Origin: Lagopus muta
Lineage: Eukaryota > Chordata > Aves > Galliformes > Phasianidae
Direction of reading: 5' to 3'
Assembly (NCBI RefSeq): GCF_023343835.1
Contig: NC_064435.1
Span: 69,822,134-69,886,133, forward strand
Length of the DNA stretch: 64,000 nucleotides
Part shown: positions 26,957-41,900 of the stretch, piece after piece
Position numbering within the stretch: position 1 is the first letter of the stretch
Layout: each line of letters begins with the position of its first letter
The notes under the pieces: model-generated
The model's input: the letters and a program-made list of their open reading frames with translations, nothing else
Databases searched by the model: none
Told to the model about the DNA's origin: nothing
Position numbers and translations under genes: made by a program

Positions 26957-29900
26957 TGTAGCCCTGCTTAGAAGAGAGCCTCAGCTAATGCTCCTTTGTC
27001 AAGAATTTTCCCTTCAGTGTTTTGAGGAGGCAAAAACACGTGAGGGGTCCTGAAGGTGACAGCTGATAACATCTGTCCCATGATGGACAAAGGACACAGA
27101 CAAGGCAAGACTAGGAAGAATTTTCAGGCGTGTGACAAGTCTGAATATTTCAAGCCCAAAAAAAGGTGAGGAGCTCAAAAACTCATCTAAATTTCCCAGT
27201 GCTAAGTGAGCAACCAATGAGATATTTCATCTGTGCTTGTAAATTACTCTTTGAAAGCATCTGTGCTTGCATGTATCTACTAGGCACGCACTAAGGCACA
27301 GCAAATACAGTTCACCCTGTACAGGAGTCCTCAAAACTTCATGGGCTAAATGGGACTTCCTACATCTTCAACAGACTGCAATATCCTCCCAAAACAACAT
27401 AATACATCAGTCACGCTTTATTATCACTGCTTCTCTGTGATGTCTCTACTATATACCCTTACAGAGACAAATCCCAAGAGGTCTAAGTGCAGAAAATATG
27501 AACTTGACAGGTCAGGCAGGAACAGATGAAAACAAAACAAAACACAAACAAAAAAAAAGTCTGGGATTTGTAAGAGAGGAAAAGACACCTGAAGCTAAAC
27601 TGGAGAGAAACCTAAAACAGAGCACACCAAGTGATGAAATGCAGGTTGTACTTAATGAAGAAGAAATCAAAGTTTTATAGCTAATATCCTATATTTTTCC
27701 TCCCAGAGTCCTGGTGAAAAGCAAACTGAACGTGAACCAGTAGAGTTCCCTAGCAGTACACAAGGATGTGCAGACTGTGTGGGAAATTATCTTCCTCTGC
27801 TGAGGGCTGACTGGATCACATCTGGAATATGGCATCCAGTTCTGTGCCTCCCACACAGGACATCAATACAGTGGAGTGAACTTAGTGGAACCACCTAGAT
27901 GATCAGGGTGCCAGACCACTCAACCTGTGAGAAAAGGCACGAGCTAACTGGTTTTGTTCAGACTGCAGGAAAGACGGCTTTGGGCCAAGAGCCTGCCACT
28001 ACTCACAAAGGAGGCTGTCTTCTGACATCTCAGATGAAGTCAGGCTCTAAAGAATGGTACATGGTGGCAAGATAAGAGAAAATAAACATAAACTGGAACA
28101 AGGACGGTTGACACTAGCTATTAGGAGAAATATTTTTACCTAGAGGACAACCAATTCTGTGGCCTCCATCTTTGGAGGATTTCAAGACCAAGATAAAGGC
28201 CTGAGTATTCTGGTCAGTACAGTTGACTCTGCTCTGAGGCTATTCTAGAGATCTTGAGGACTTCTTGAACCTGAATTACTACATGATCCAGACTCTGGCT
28301 TGTATTTATAATTTGCTACAGTTTACCTTTCACAGGGCTGGAAGGTTGAGTACAGGTCTTTAGATGGTACGTTTGTATGAAATGAATTTTCTCCAAGTTT
28401 TCTCCAAGTAAGAAGAAAACTGGAAAAAACATTTGATCACACGACACCGTCACAATGATGAGCATTCTTAAATTCACCAGAAGGGAAAGTGATAGTAGCA
28501 ATAAGCTGTCATTCTTTGCTCTTCTCTCAGCAAGTGTATGAGATAAGGGCACTGCTAGTATTTTGTATCTTATTCCTGGCCACAAAGCAACAACACAATC
28601 ACAAGCAAACATGCCTTTCTCTGCTCCTTTCTGTTCTTCAGGTTTGAACTGTTCTGCCACTCTGCTTTAAATCCTCCTTCAGTTCCTTCTTTCTATCTAA
28701 TTCCATATAAATCTCAGCAGGCCTCTTACTTCATTCTCTGTCTTACCTAGTGCAGTTCAGGTCTCTTATACATGCACACCTCTGCCTTCCCATTATCTTT
28801 TCAGACAATTACAATCTCTTCTTCCACATACCCTGAATCTCACTTCTGTCCTAGAAAGATACTCATCCCCTCAGGACCTTTAATTCTTCTCCTTATTAAA
28901 CAGTACTGATAAATTACTGCTTAGAGACACTACTCGCTGTGTATTTCTGCAGCCAGGATCTTCTACTTATTTAATTCTTGCTGTAGAATCAAAATGGATC
29001 TTCAGGAAACGGCATGTTTCTCTGCTGCCAATAACTAGTACCACTCTGTTGGCAGATTGTGAAGAGGAAAAAATAATTATTCAAGAAGAAAGAAATGCCT
29101 ACTTTAAATATGACAACTTTAAAGTTTTGCTAGAAATCTTTCTGGTACTGTTGTACAGTTTTGCCCACTATCACAAGGCAACAGTTGATAAGAGTATAAC
29201 ACTTCTTCAGAAAATCTATAGTGCTGGAACAAAGCAAAGATGAAAAAGTGGTGGCAAAAGTAAAAGCAGCTGTCTATAAAGACAGTGCTTAATGCAGAAG
29301 TCTTACCTTTCCCAGAAAGCATTGTATTTCTAATTACAAAGCTAGTCTCATAGCAGTGTTTGGCAAGCTTCTTTTCTTTTTGGACAGAACTAAGTGCGTG
29401 CTATGACTGCCTGAAAGGTACTGCTGAACTGGGCTAGTGTGAAATAGTAACAATACAACTTTGATCATTCAGACAATTGGTTCCAATTTTAACTGTACCA
29501 GTTGCCAAACAGTTCTTTGCAGCCTTTGCTTTGATCAGAGAAAATGACCTTGCTGTCCTTTTAAATCCAACTGCAATTAGTTCTTTAAAGTTCAAGTGAT
29601 TCAAATGAAATCTCTTATGACCAAAAATGCAAATTAATGCTTTAGTTCTAAATATTGATAGTTCAGGGAATTCAGATTGCTCGCTGTCCCAGATACACCA
29701 CAGAGGGAAAGAAAATATCAACTGGACCAAAACCTTAGGAATAAACATACTAAAAAGTCACCAGAATTAGCAGTATCTTTATATGCCTGTGTTAGTAAAG
29801 ATTATGAAACAGCTTTTAAAGTATTTGATTAAAAGAGCGCAAAATTGTACATTTCTTCTACACAAGCATAATTTATAACAACTAGTTCCTAAAAACATGC

Positions 29901-32900
29901 ATGTTTTAGCTCTTCTTTTCTCATTAAGTCCAACAATGGCTAGAGAATAGAGCTGAAAATAATTTTAGTACCAATATCCTTATTGCATTTCCCAGAACAT
30001 CAAGCTGTCAGACTAACAATTAAATTCATTTCAAATTAAACCTGACAGGCAGTTTCTTGATGAAAGAACATGTGTTAACTAAAACACATCTCTTTCAAAA
30101 CACCTCCTTCATCCAGTGCACGGTTTTTGCAATAGCCTCTTCCTGCTTGCTAGGTGATTCTGTTCCTCCTGTCATTCTTACTATGAACACAGCAAACCTC
30201 TACCTTATCCTCTGTCAGTACACAGAATGAAGACTTCCCTCCTTCCCTAAAGAAGAAAACACAAGATCTTGACATAAGTATTTCTATCATTCACTAATGT
30301 AGCAGCTAATAAGGTATAAGAACACATATTGAATATTGAACCCCTCTTACATTCTTCTGCTAAACGAGGATGACAGTATACTCTGAGGAACTGATATTTA
30401 ATAAACACAGCATCCTCTGTACTTCACTGCTTATCCTCAGATTCTTCATCTGTCCATGCCCTCATCTCTTTTGCAAATGAGGTCTACAAAGGAGCTGCAA
30501 TGGAAAAGAACAATAACCAAAGTAACACTGTGAGGGCAGGGTCTCTTTAGCTACCAGAAACAGAGGACATTCAAGGACAGAAGTCTTTACATACCTAAAG
30601 GAGAAAGGAAAAAAAAAAAAAACCAACCAAAAAGAAATGCCAGCAAAATTAGCCTTGAAGATTTCTTCTTTTTAATTCAGTATCAGCCAGCGTTCCCTCA
30701 CATTCACAAACTCATCTCGCCTCAGGAAAAGGTGTCAGATATACAACAGCAAGCAAATTATACAAGAATCTGATAAGGAAGTTTCTTTTTCCTGCATCAG
30801 ATGGAAGCGCTTTTATTTATTTATTTTTAAGAAGTCAGCTGACAGATAAATGATACTATCTATGTACTGCTATTGTAACATTTTTAAACTCTGCAAAGTT
30901 CTTGCTTGCAATGACATCAAGTTTCTGAGTCAAATGTGCTGATATCACACAGTTTTTTGCTTGGTCATTTAAAAATATTTTAAGCTATCCAGTTGTCTGA
31001 AATTTTTCCACACCTATTAGAAAACAACATAATTAAAGTACTCCCTGTAGATATAATCAACCTTAGCTCAGTTCGTATGCTCTTAGACAGAAAGTTTCAG
31101 AGTATCTTGCAAAGTTGATCTTTCTCTATTTAACAGACATAGCATACATCAGAGATTGTCACAACTTCCTCAAAGCGCTCTTACAGGACATTTTATACAG
31201 GAATCTCAAGTTCAGCAGCTATGCTTTCTGCGTGCCAGAAATACAATAAAACTATTAAATTAACAATAAAACTATTCACAACTTGGCGATGAAAACCAAA
31301 AACCCGCATCTGGTTCATGAACTTACGGAAGAACTACCAGAGATCTGCACTGAACACTGCTGTATTGAAGATACAGAAGTTTATTTCCTAATAAGTTGTA
31401 CAGCTCTGCACTGGATTCAACTTCCCCATGGTCCCTTATGGAGCACACAGCAGCAAAGGAGAGACATTTGTACCTCCGCAGTGATAGCCCTGCACTGGGG
31501 AGCAATGATCCTAAGTTTAAAGCCAGATATAGAGAGGAAGAGAATAATCTGAACTAGGACCTCTGCACCTCAGCCTACCCATAACATCATTCTGACTGCC
31601 TTGTAGGGTAGGGATCTCCTTTCACCAGGCCTAGTTGAAGATAGCTTACTGTGCTTAACATGAGGCTTAGCCCTTCATGGAACATGTTAATAAATTACAC
31701 AGAACAGCAGTCACTGCAGATACCTGTGACTAAAATATAAAATGGCCCTTGAGGCAGAAGAACAATTGCAAGTAATGCTTTAATGACCAGACAGGTGGGA
31801 ACGCAATCCAACAGTATCTCATGACAATTGTTTTTCAGAGGCTGCTGATAGAACTAAGCATATATACAGCTTTTGTTTACTGTTATGAGACCATAAATTA
31901 ACACAGCTGTTGCAGTTTCTAACTTACCATAAGGCTCAGAGAAAAAGGATTATTCACATCGGAAACATGAGGGAAGGAAAATAGTCAGCTTTGTCCTGTC
32001 CTAAGACTCAAAGCTTTTCTCCTCAAGAAAGTTATAAGCTAGACTTGGAGGGTTACTATTATCATCTGTACTACATTTTGTACTTGATCAAATGGCCAGC
32101 ATCCTTGCCTGTGGCAGGGGTGTTGGAACCTGACAATCCTTGAACCTTGACTCTTCTAACCCAAACCATTCTATAATTTGTGATTTCAGAAGACTTAGAC
32201 CAGCTCCCCTGTTGTCCTGGAGAGTAAATACAGGGCTCAAACTCTATTCCAATAACATCGGTAACAACTTCCTTGCTTGTGGAAGAGAAAGAGGTTAATT
32301 CACATTCTGGCTGTAGCCTACATTTGATTCATTTTATCTGTTAGCTAGCACTAAATTGTGTTAGCTTATGAGCAGGGCTCCATGGTGAAGCTTCTAACAG
32401 TATCAGAGCTATTGCTACAGGAGAGATTTAAGCATTTTACCAGTTGTCTTACTCTGTTCACAGCATAGTTTCTAACTCAACCTTACTATCATGCCAGAGA
32501 CAGGAATCTAGCAAAGATGGCCAAGAACCACATGAATATTTCAGACAGCAGCCAGACTGCCAGCCTCTCGGAAACGTTTCAGTGTGTGAGGCAATACAGT
32601 CTACAGTGCAATTAAAGGAATCCTTATTAGATTTTCACACTGCTGTGATATATGATCATAAAAAATTCTCTACACACACAAATCAAGAGAGCCACTGTTC
32701 AGAGAGCCACTGGCTCATCTAAGAAAGGCCACATGTTCAATATTTCCTTCTATTACCTTGTATTTTCACTGGATATTACAGTCTTATGTTACAAAAGAGA
32801 GAAAATAAAAGCATCTCACATCTCCCCTCTACCTGATTTACTGATAATCTCTATGATATCACTTTTATTTTGTAGTATTACAGAACAATTAAGATTGCAA

Positions 32901-35900
32901 GGAACATGAAAGTGACTGGTCTGATCTTCTGTTCCAAGTGCCATCACCTTGCTGCACCCTGACCTATCAATTTTTAAGTGCTTTCAAGTATCTCTTCCCC
33001 AATCACCCACCGGTGAAGAACATTTCCCTAACCCCCAGCTTAGCAGCAGATGGACCACAGACTTGCATCCTAAATAGGAATTATCGCACCAGGAGTGCAG
33101 TAAGGGGGAAAGAGAAGCTCACTACTGAGTAGGAAAAGTCACGAACATCAAGTACCAGACACTGAATCACAGCACTGTTTTCTTCATAAAGATTTTCAGG
33201 TTTCTTTGTATACATTGGTATTCATCTATTCCAATAATTTACATTAAGGAAGACAAAGTACATGAAGGATAAACAGAAGCAAATAAAGCTTCTAAATCAA
33301 AAACATCCTTTTATTCACAATTATCTATAGACTGACCAGTTTCACTGCAGGATTTATTTGCAAAGACTATGCTTGTTAGACTAACATGTAACTAAGTCTT
33401 TAATCTGTATTTACCAGGTTGCTTTCCTCACTCTTCACCTGGGAGAGAAAAAGATAAAGATCTGTACAAAATCCATGCCAGACTCAAGGTACCTTTTTTT
33501 GCTCCAGCCACTCTTACATTTCCTTCCCTTTACATATTTTGAAAGCTAAAACATAGTATTGGATTTTTTTTTTTGCTTTTTAAACCAAGTTGGATTTGGC
33601 AGATCATGAATCATCAACTAACAGTGCAACTCATATCTTAAAACAAAAAAAAAAAAAAAGGAAATAAAAACATGTCAATCAAGTCCTTCTTCTCTTTGCT
33701 TCAATGACTATTTTCACTCTTATCTGCTACAGAAGCTCAGTTTGCACTTATGCAGGTGACTGTAGCCTGAAGAACACTGAATTACAAAATTTATGCTGCA
33801 GATTAAAGGTAATGGAAGCAAATCTAAATAGGAGATTTAATGTACTAAACCAAATATTGCTATGCCAAAACTGATCTCCAGGAAGCAATCCTTGGTAATT
33901 AAAGCTAAAGAAGTCTAAGAAGGAAAAAAAAAATTATATCCTGTTTCATGTTAAAGAAAACTCCCAGCATGTAAACCCTGGCATTTCGTTGTATGCTGCA
34001 GCAAGAAAAGCAGCTCCTACATGAATGCATTAGCAGCCCCAGCCCTATACATACACAGTGTTAAACACATTCTAAGGAATTCCCAGGAAGTCCCAGAGAA
34101 ACCCAAACCCATCAGAACTGAGATTTGTGCAACTCTTGCTGAAGTTGGTTTGTTGGTTTTTTTTTTTTGCTAATTGCAGTTTATTTAACAGGATGCCTTC
34201 AACCAAGCTGCAATCACTGAAATGTTGCAATAAATCAGAGGGCAGCAAATCTACTGCACTGAATGCTTTCTAAGCAAGTAATCTGCTACAATGGAACAGC
34301 TCTCCCAACTGCTACAGCAGACTAAATAAAACTCTGATAATAACGTAACAAATGTTTTAGTGTTGTCTTTGTTTTTCATGTGTCTCTAGTTTCTACTACA
34401 AGGGTCTGGGACCAGCTGCATGAAATCCCTTCCTGTTTGTCCCAAAGACAATTCAAAAAAAAGATAATTCTACAGTTTAGTTTCATACTAAGCTGCTTCA
34501 GACCCTAACACAGTTGAGGCTGAAAAAAAAAAACAAGGGAAATGAAGGTGCTACTTGAGAAAACTAGATCCCCTCTAGGCACATGTGGTGTCAATCTCAC
34601 ACACCTACTCATTTTTAGCTCATGGTGGCTTCACTTCAAACACAGGTTTTTGATTCTAAATAAACGAGTAGCATCTGCTTCTTTGGCAGCTTCTTCTAAT
34701 AGGAATTCAGATTGTTAGCTTTAGAAAGGATCTCAGAGTTGCTGAATACTTAAGTAATAACAATTTGGGCTTAGTTGGCATAATGAAAATCATTCGATTA
34801 TACTGTTTGGATTTGGAGATTTTTATGCATTATAACACCCACGTAACACCCTCTTTCAGTGCTATTTTCTACCTTCAAGCTAGCATAGGGACCTTTATCG
34901 CATGCACTGCATTAGGATACCAAGAGAAAAATACAATGCAAAATAACTGCTGAAGCTATTATCTTAGATCTTACATTTTGTACAGACACAGAACGTCATG
35001 CTACATGAACTCTGTCACTCAAGATACTACTTCCCTTCACATTCATTTTACTCTCACATATGACTAAGCTTTCTCACTTCCTTCACCACACAGAATACAT
35101 ATGAATACATCACACAGACTCATTCTTTTACAATCTTCTTCTTACACCAGCTTGGCTGACAAATCAACTCAGCATTCCAGTGAATTTCGTAAGACAACAT
35201 ATGTTTCTTTGAGACTGAACAAGGTTCTCACTGAGGCGGATGGCATATCTACTATTCACTTTGAGGGGTGGAATATCAGATCTTTTCTTAGTTGTTTTCA
35301 ACATGCACAGAATACTTGGAATACAAAAAGAGTTACCTATACAACAAAATAAGAAGCACTTTGATGGTTTTATCGACTTACACTTTCAAGCATCGAGGAA
35401 TACTGGAAGCATCTTCCTGCATGAGAATGTATCATCAATAATCTTGTCTAGCTTCTCTTCCTTTCTATTCACATACTGATGTTTTCACTTAAACAAAGAT
35501 ATTCACAAACACTTTTCCTGCTTTACAGAAGTTCTGCATTTAAAAATCAGTATTACATACACTATTTTAGATAGTGTCATTGTTTTATGGTTTTTTGTTA
35601 TTGGTATTTCACATCATAACATCATGCAGTGCACTGGGAGTTAAAGAGTTAATGCTCTAGTTCTGTGGATTGTCCACAGTTCCAGGTTCCCGGTTCTCAG
35701 AAGAGAAGAACTACATACTACATGCTCCAGAGGACTTTACATGTTCTGTTTCTATTTTCTGCTCAGATGGAAAGACAGAACTATTTGCACATCATGAGAG
35801 GTCCTTCTTTTTCACCTTTCTGCTCATTCTGGCTGAACATCTCACCTTCAGCACTAGAGTAAAGCCTTTGGTTTTTGGACACTCATTTTATTTATTAGCT

Positions 35901-38900
35901 TCAATTCCAATTATAGTGTGTTACAGTGTGTTATCTTGCATTCCTTTTATCTTCTCTAGTAAATGAGTTTGTTTCTCCTCAGATCACTGCCACTGTTTTG
36001 TTTTCAGGCCCATCTTCCTAACCTTTTCCCCCTTTCCCTTTTCCCAGCTCATGGGTTCGTGGGCCCCCTCACAAAGCCACCCATAAACTGTTGGCAGGTA
36101 GTTACAGCTAAATCTGTAACAATATATGCATTTGATAAGGTTCAACACAGGTCACAGCGTTATCTTGTTACTTCTCTGCATGACTGGTCATCAGGAAAAG
36201 TTATTCTCCAGAAACAGTTGCTTGAAAACTGCTAATACTACTTTTGTTTATGTAATTAAATTATGCATAGCTCAACTTTATTAGGCTTGAGCATCTGTTA
36301 ATCATAAATGCTCTGTGCGAAAGATTAAGACAGAAGATGAAAAATGGGGTGGGAAAATGTGTTAAGAAAAATATCACTTACATAAAAGAGAAGAATGTAG
36401 CACTTAAGAAGCTGTCCTCCTAACTGTGAATTTAAGTCCAAAATAACAAATATGAATGCTTCCTACTGTTACTGTAGGAAGCAGGACTGAATAAAATATT
36501 TTGGAAACTAAATTACAGTAATTGGAATGCAAGGTATTGAACTAAGTAAAAGAAATATCAAAGATACACCTGGTGAATGTCATTCTATAGGTAGCTTTGT
36601 CACTGTACCATTAATTACCTCAGTTACCTCTATCAGCTTCATTTACACTAACTCTAGAAATACTAATCTAATGCCTTATCCTTCAAGCACACTACAAAAA
36701 CAATGTTAACCTCTGCAAAGCCACAAGCACTTCTACAAACTCTAGCTCAATGTATTTTTGGTTTTATTTTTGTTAAACAACCATTTAGACTTCCATGCTG
36801 ATGTGCAGTCTTGGAAAGGGCACATTCTCAAAAGCTCCCAGGGTATTCTAAGAGAACTTGAAATCCCCTGCCACAACTTACTGCCAGTTCCACTAGTCTG
36901 TCCTAAGTAAACCTACAATGAGATTAAAATAACTGCTAAGATCACTGTAGCCTCCTTGTGAGCATACACACTATTATTCTTTGTTTTATTATTTTCTCTT
37001 AAATCATTGTGAGCTGCTGGTAACACCTACTAAGAACTGCTTCAACATGTTTGTTTTTTGTGCTTTGTTTTTTTTTTTTTTTTTTGACTCTGAATGCAAC
37101 ATGGAGTAGAGATTGCATCATATCAACAATACTGCCTTAAAATGGCTGTCTTAAAATGGCAAGGACTGAAAATTTAACAGTAGAAAGTTAAAAACATCTT
37201 TTTAGGGAAGAAACACTTTTACGTCTCTTGACAAAAACTATACGGATGCCAGAGCAACCACAACAGAACATTAGTGGCTTCTTCTACCACAGCTGATAAA
37301 CCTCTCTCCATTGGCATTAGAAATACAAACATTTTGGAAGGTCACAATGGACCACCGGATGCAGAGGCACAGAATTAAGGACCGCACCTTCCAGAAGGAA
37401 AGCAGTTATGCTGCAAGGCACGTAAATTTAATTCTGACAGCTTTATGTACTATGACCTGTGGAACTTGCTTATCCTGTCTATAGCTAAATAACCTCTTGC
37501 TCACATTTACAGAATGTACAGCCATCAGCTGCAGATGTATTCCTGCAGGAACCTAAAATAGGCACATTGAACTCTTTACCCTCTTAGAGAGAGGTTTCCC
37601 AGTTCTGCTAGGAAACTTACAATGCTATAATCCATGCTGGTTTCCACCTAGGTATGCTCCTTATATTCATCCTGCCACTTTCCTTCACAGGAAGACTTAA
37701 AAGAAATTCCAACCAATGTTGTTTGCATTAAAAAACATGCTCAAGAATAAGTATGCACAAGAGCCTGAAAGACAGATAACAGATGGTCTAAAACAAAAGC
37801 AAAGCAAAGAGCAGGCTCTAAGTGCATATTTTGACAATAAATTGATCAAGTTGCTAAGGCAATGGATTTCATGAGGTGCAACGGCTAACTAAATTCTAGT
37901 TAATGAAGTAGGTACAGAAGATACCACACTTTCTACTCTTCAAGAGTAAAAATTGATCCTGCATCTGCTTTACAATACTAATGTAATTAACGTCAGCATC
38001 TTAACTAAGATCAGGAGGTGATCTGCCCTCCCAACCTGCTAATCATTCTACTGCCCTCACCTTTCTTCGCACTGTGGATTATCTACGGGCGCCCAACCTG
38101 GACTCTTCACAGACAAAACTAAACTGGGATATGTACTTCAAGGACACACCTAACACATGCCAGCTTTTATTGGTCATTCAGTCTAAAGTACCGAACAATC
38201 TAGTCTCCAGAACGCACACACAGTGTGAACATTAAGTCTTCTGCAATGTTTCCACCTATAGATTTTCTCCTATCATGCCACGATAGTTGCTGAAGCAGAC
38301 ATAGCCACAAATACCAAGGTAGAACTTAAACGTCTCCCTACACTATTTGACTCACAGGGGAAAATGACAATCCTGTATAAAGAAACAAATAAAGCAGATA
38401 ACTAAACTATACCAGAGGTTTAGATCAGTGAATAAGTAATAAAAGCCTTGTCATTTGGACCCTATTGAGATTTCTACACTGTGATGCTGGCATGCCAAGG
38501 AAATAGAAGAAACAGCAGGTATAACACACAGGATAAACAAAAGCATGTAAGCCCAAGCAAAGTTTAAATTAGCCACAAAATGTGATTCCTTCCTTTGGAC
38601 AAAATTTAACTGCAATACAGACTCTGCTCCAACTTATGCTCCATTAAAAAGAAGAACAAGGTGACTAATTTGGTTAGAAAAGAAATGGCAGAAACTTTAG
38701 TTTTCCAACCTTTCATTTGAATACATCAGTTAAAATCACTCTCCTCATAAGAGCACTGCTTCTTTCCAATGCAAATTGTGACTCGGAACAGTTTTCCAAC
38801 AGTAGTCAGTTTTTATTCAGACACTTTTGCAAGGCTTATTTTTTCTTAGCATTGTTTTAGATGTTAAATAAACATTACTTAAGTCAGTCTCACTGAAGTA

Positions 38901-41900
38901 CAAGAATAGCACTCACATTTTATTTTTTACTACGAGCAAATTGTAAGGACAAAGCAATGCAATTATAACTAGCACGTAAGAGTTCTAGGTAAATACAGTG
39001 CTGGCTACAAAAAACAAAAAAAGAGCAAGCCAAAGAAAGCAGCAAAAAAATTAGGAAGCATTTGTATGAATATTCTGAACATACAGCTTAGTTCACTGAA
39101 CCTCTCCTGCTTTCATTTCTACACAGCAGTCACTTAGCATTTTAAGCAGATTTATCACATAACAGCTGTCTGTCTTGGTATCCTCCACCACAAAAACAGC
39201 AGAACGCCCACCTAAAGTGGCTCATGTTAATAACTTCATTCTTACTTGCCTTGACACCATATTGCCAAATGCTTTACAGAGAAAGAAGTAAAAACTGAAC
39301 AGCAAAAGGACTCCACTAGCACACAGCAAGACAATCTCATATGGAGACTGACAACTAAAGCTTGTGTCCAAATGTGCCCAGCTTCTGTTTCTGCACAGCC
39401 TGAAATGATGTTCAGAGACTTTTAGGAAAGATGATATCTTACTTGAACTGCTGTGTTTTATTTCCCTTTAACCTTCTCTTACCTGCTCATTTAATGGAGG
39501 CTCAGTGTGGAAAAAATGCCAGAATTTCCAATTCCCTTCACAGAGCACACAACTTGCTTGCTTAAAATCAATTTTATAATACGAAAACAACTGTACCATT
39601 GCTTTGCTATCTGGAAGTAAAACAAACTGCTGATAATGCTCAAGGCAATGGAAATTAGTTCAGCTTATTCACAAAACCAGAACACTCACCTGCTGGTTTC
39701 CCAGTCTTGATCATCCTTATCTTTTTCTTCTTTGGTATCAGAACTGTGTGGGTGTTTCTGCACAATCCGCATCCCACCCGCTTTAACTGGAACAGAAATG
39801 AGAAAGACAAAACCTCACTTAAATCAGCACAAGTACAAATGCTTTATTGATGACCTCTCCACACACAGTATTTTGCAGAGTAACATAACAACCACTGTCT
39901 GAAAAAGGGGCCCAAACTCTTTAATAGCAGCAAATCTGAGAAACATCTACATCTGTCATTCTCATTCACATCATGACATCTTTGCTCATCCTGAGAAGAG
40001 CATTTCATTTCACCACCTGCTTCCAAGACTGTTTCAGAATATTCAAGTCTGTTTTAACTCTTCTCCTACCTCTTAACTTGTAGTACTCAGAAGAAATTGA
40101 GGCAATGGCTTGCATAATAGTATCCAAAAGGTCACAAACTTTAAATGCTCCCACAAAACAAGATGGGCAGAAGAACCTCATTTGTCACTTTAAGTGAGAA
40201 ACACAACACAAATATTATAGTGGTAATATTTATTAAAATATCATAAACAGTATAGTAAAAAGCAAGTTTTAGGAAGACTCAATTTGCATTAAAAATAGAG
40301 CTTTTTACTTTGCAAGACCATCATTACCACATTTCAAATCCTTGCCATGTTTTAGAAATGACATAATCATGAAATGCATCCTTTTGAAATACGGATCGAG
40401 AAGTGAAAGCAAATCCAGTTACATTCACATCCTCTCCTACCCATGTGAAATATGAAATAAGATCTAAATCCAGACTGTAACACTACAGCAACTAAGGAGA
40501 GCAACAGGCTGGGTTCTTCTGATGGACTTTCTGTTTTAATACTGTAGGTTGGAAGGAACCTTTGAGATCATCTAGTTCCCAACCCCCTGCTATAGGCAGG
40601 GACACTTCCCTCTAGACCAGGTTGCTCAAAGCCCCATCCAGGCCTTGAGTACTTCCAGGGAGGGGGCATCCACCACCTCACTGGGCAACCTGTTCCAGTG
40701 ACTCTAGTCACTGGAATAGTTATGGAATGGTAGTATAAATCTACCCTCTTCCAGTTTAAAATCATTTCCCCTCATCCTTTTGCTACGTGCTCTTACAAAA
40801 AATCTCTCCTCAGCTTTCCTATAGTTCCCCTCAGGAACTGGAAAGCCCCTGTAAGGTCTCTCAGGGCCTTCTCTTCTGAACCAGAAGAGCCCCAGCTCTC
40901 CCAGCCCATCCCTGCAGGGGAGGTGTGACAGCACCTCTGATCAGCTTTGCGGCCCCTCTCTGGAACTACTCCAGCAGCTCCATGTCCTTCTTGCACTGGT
41001 GTCTCCAGAACTGGACACAGTACTCCAGGTGGTGTCTGATGAGAGCAGAGCAAAGGGGCAGAATCGCCTCCCCTGACCTGCTGGTCACACCTCCCTTGAT
41101 GTAACCCAGGATACAGTTGGACTTCTGGGCTGCAAGCGCACAGTGCTGGCTCATGCTGAATCTTTCATCAACTGACAGCCCCAATCCTTCTCCATAGGGT
41201 TGCTCTCAAGCCATTCTCTGCCCAACCTGCATCTTTGCTTGGATATAAGAGGATGCATCACAACAAACTGGAAGAGTTCCATTCCAATCAGTAACCACAT
41301 CAGAAAAGCACTACAGCAGTCAACAACAACAACAACAACAAAAAAAATCTACGGACAGGCTAGTTTGTGCTCCTTGTTTACACAAGTAGAAGGTCCATAG
41401 GCAGCTTCAGAGATGGCACACCGTGCGAGCAGTGCCAGGGCACATGTGTGGGTGACTTGAAGGGAACTGAAGCAGCTTGCTGCCATGGTTAGGGCAGGCT
41501 GGGACTTCTGAAGCCCCTTGCTACCCACCTCACAGAGACTAAGGCTCAGTGCAAATCTCTGAAGACTAGGAACAGGGCAAGCTCTTGACTTAGATCTTCA
41601 GAGCAGCAATGAAACACACTGCTGCGTTTAAGTTTTACAGCCTACACTGGGGAAGGCAAAGAGAGTAACCACCCACAAGAAAACGTGCATGTTAGGTCCT
41701 CAGATTTGTTAAATAGATCTCTAAGTTTCATGTAATATTTGAAAGATTTTGATTTGATAAATGATATTAAAGACTAGCAATCAACAGAAAAATAAAGTAC
41801 CTTTTACAAACCTTCAAAACTGTGTCCATTATCGTGCAATAACAAAATACACAGCATATTCACCATTTTTGTGTTGTCTCACATGTTGAAATATTTTAGT

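Larger units (their letters stand above)
10968..39689 (-). other. DAP intron 2
   Basis: A long 28.7-kb intron. It contains CR1 pieces at 13.1-13.9, 18.8-19.2, 25.4-25.6, 27.7-28.3, 32.1 and perhaps 32.9 kb, several homopolymers and one ancient repeat match at 29.5 kb. Its remaining open frames are short and have no recognisable domains. I see nothing convincing in the stretches between these repeats. Confidence 0.85.

Noticed and set aside
40568-41184. Minus-strand frames at 40.6-41.2 kb considered as genes
   Set aside because: They are fragments of the CR1 reverse-transcriptase end (for example [18 protein letters not shown]), broken by frame changes.
41321-41347. CAA repeats as a CRISPR-like or functional array
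   Set aside because: A plain microsatellite with 3-bp units and no spacers.
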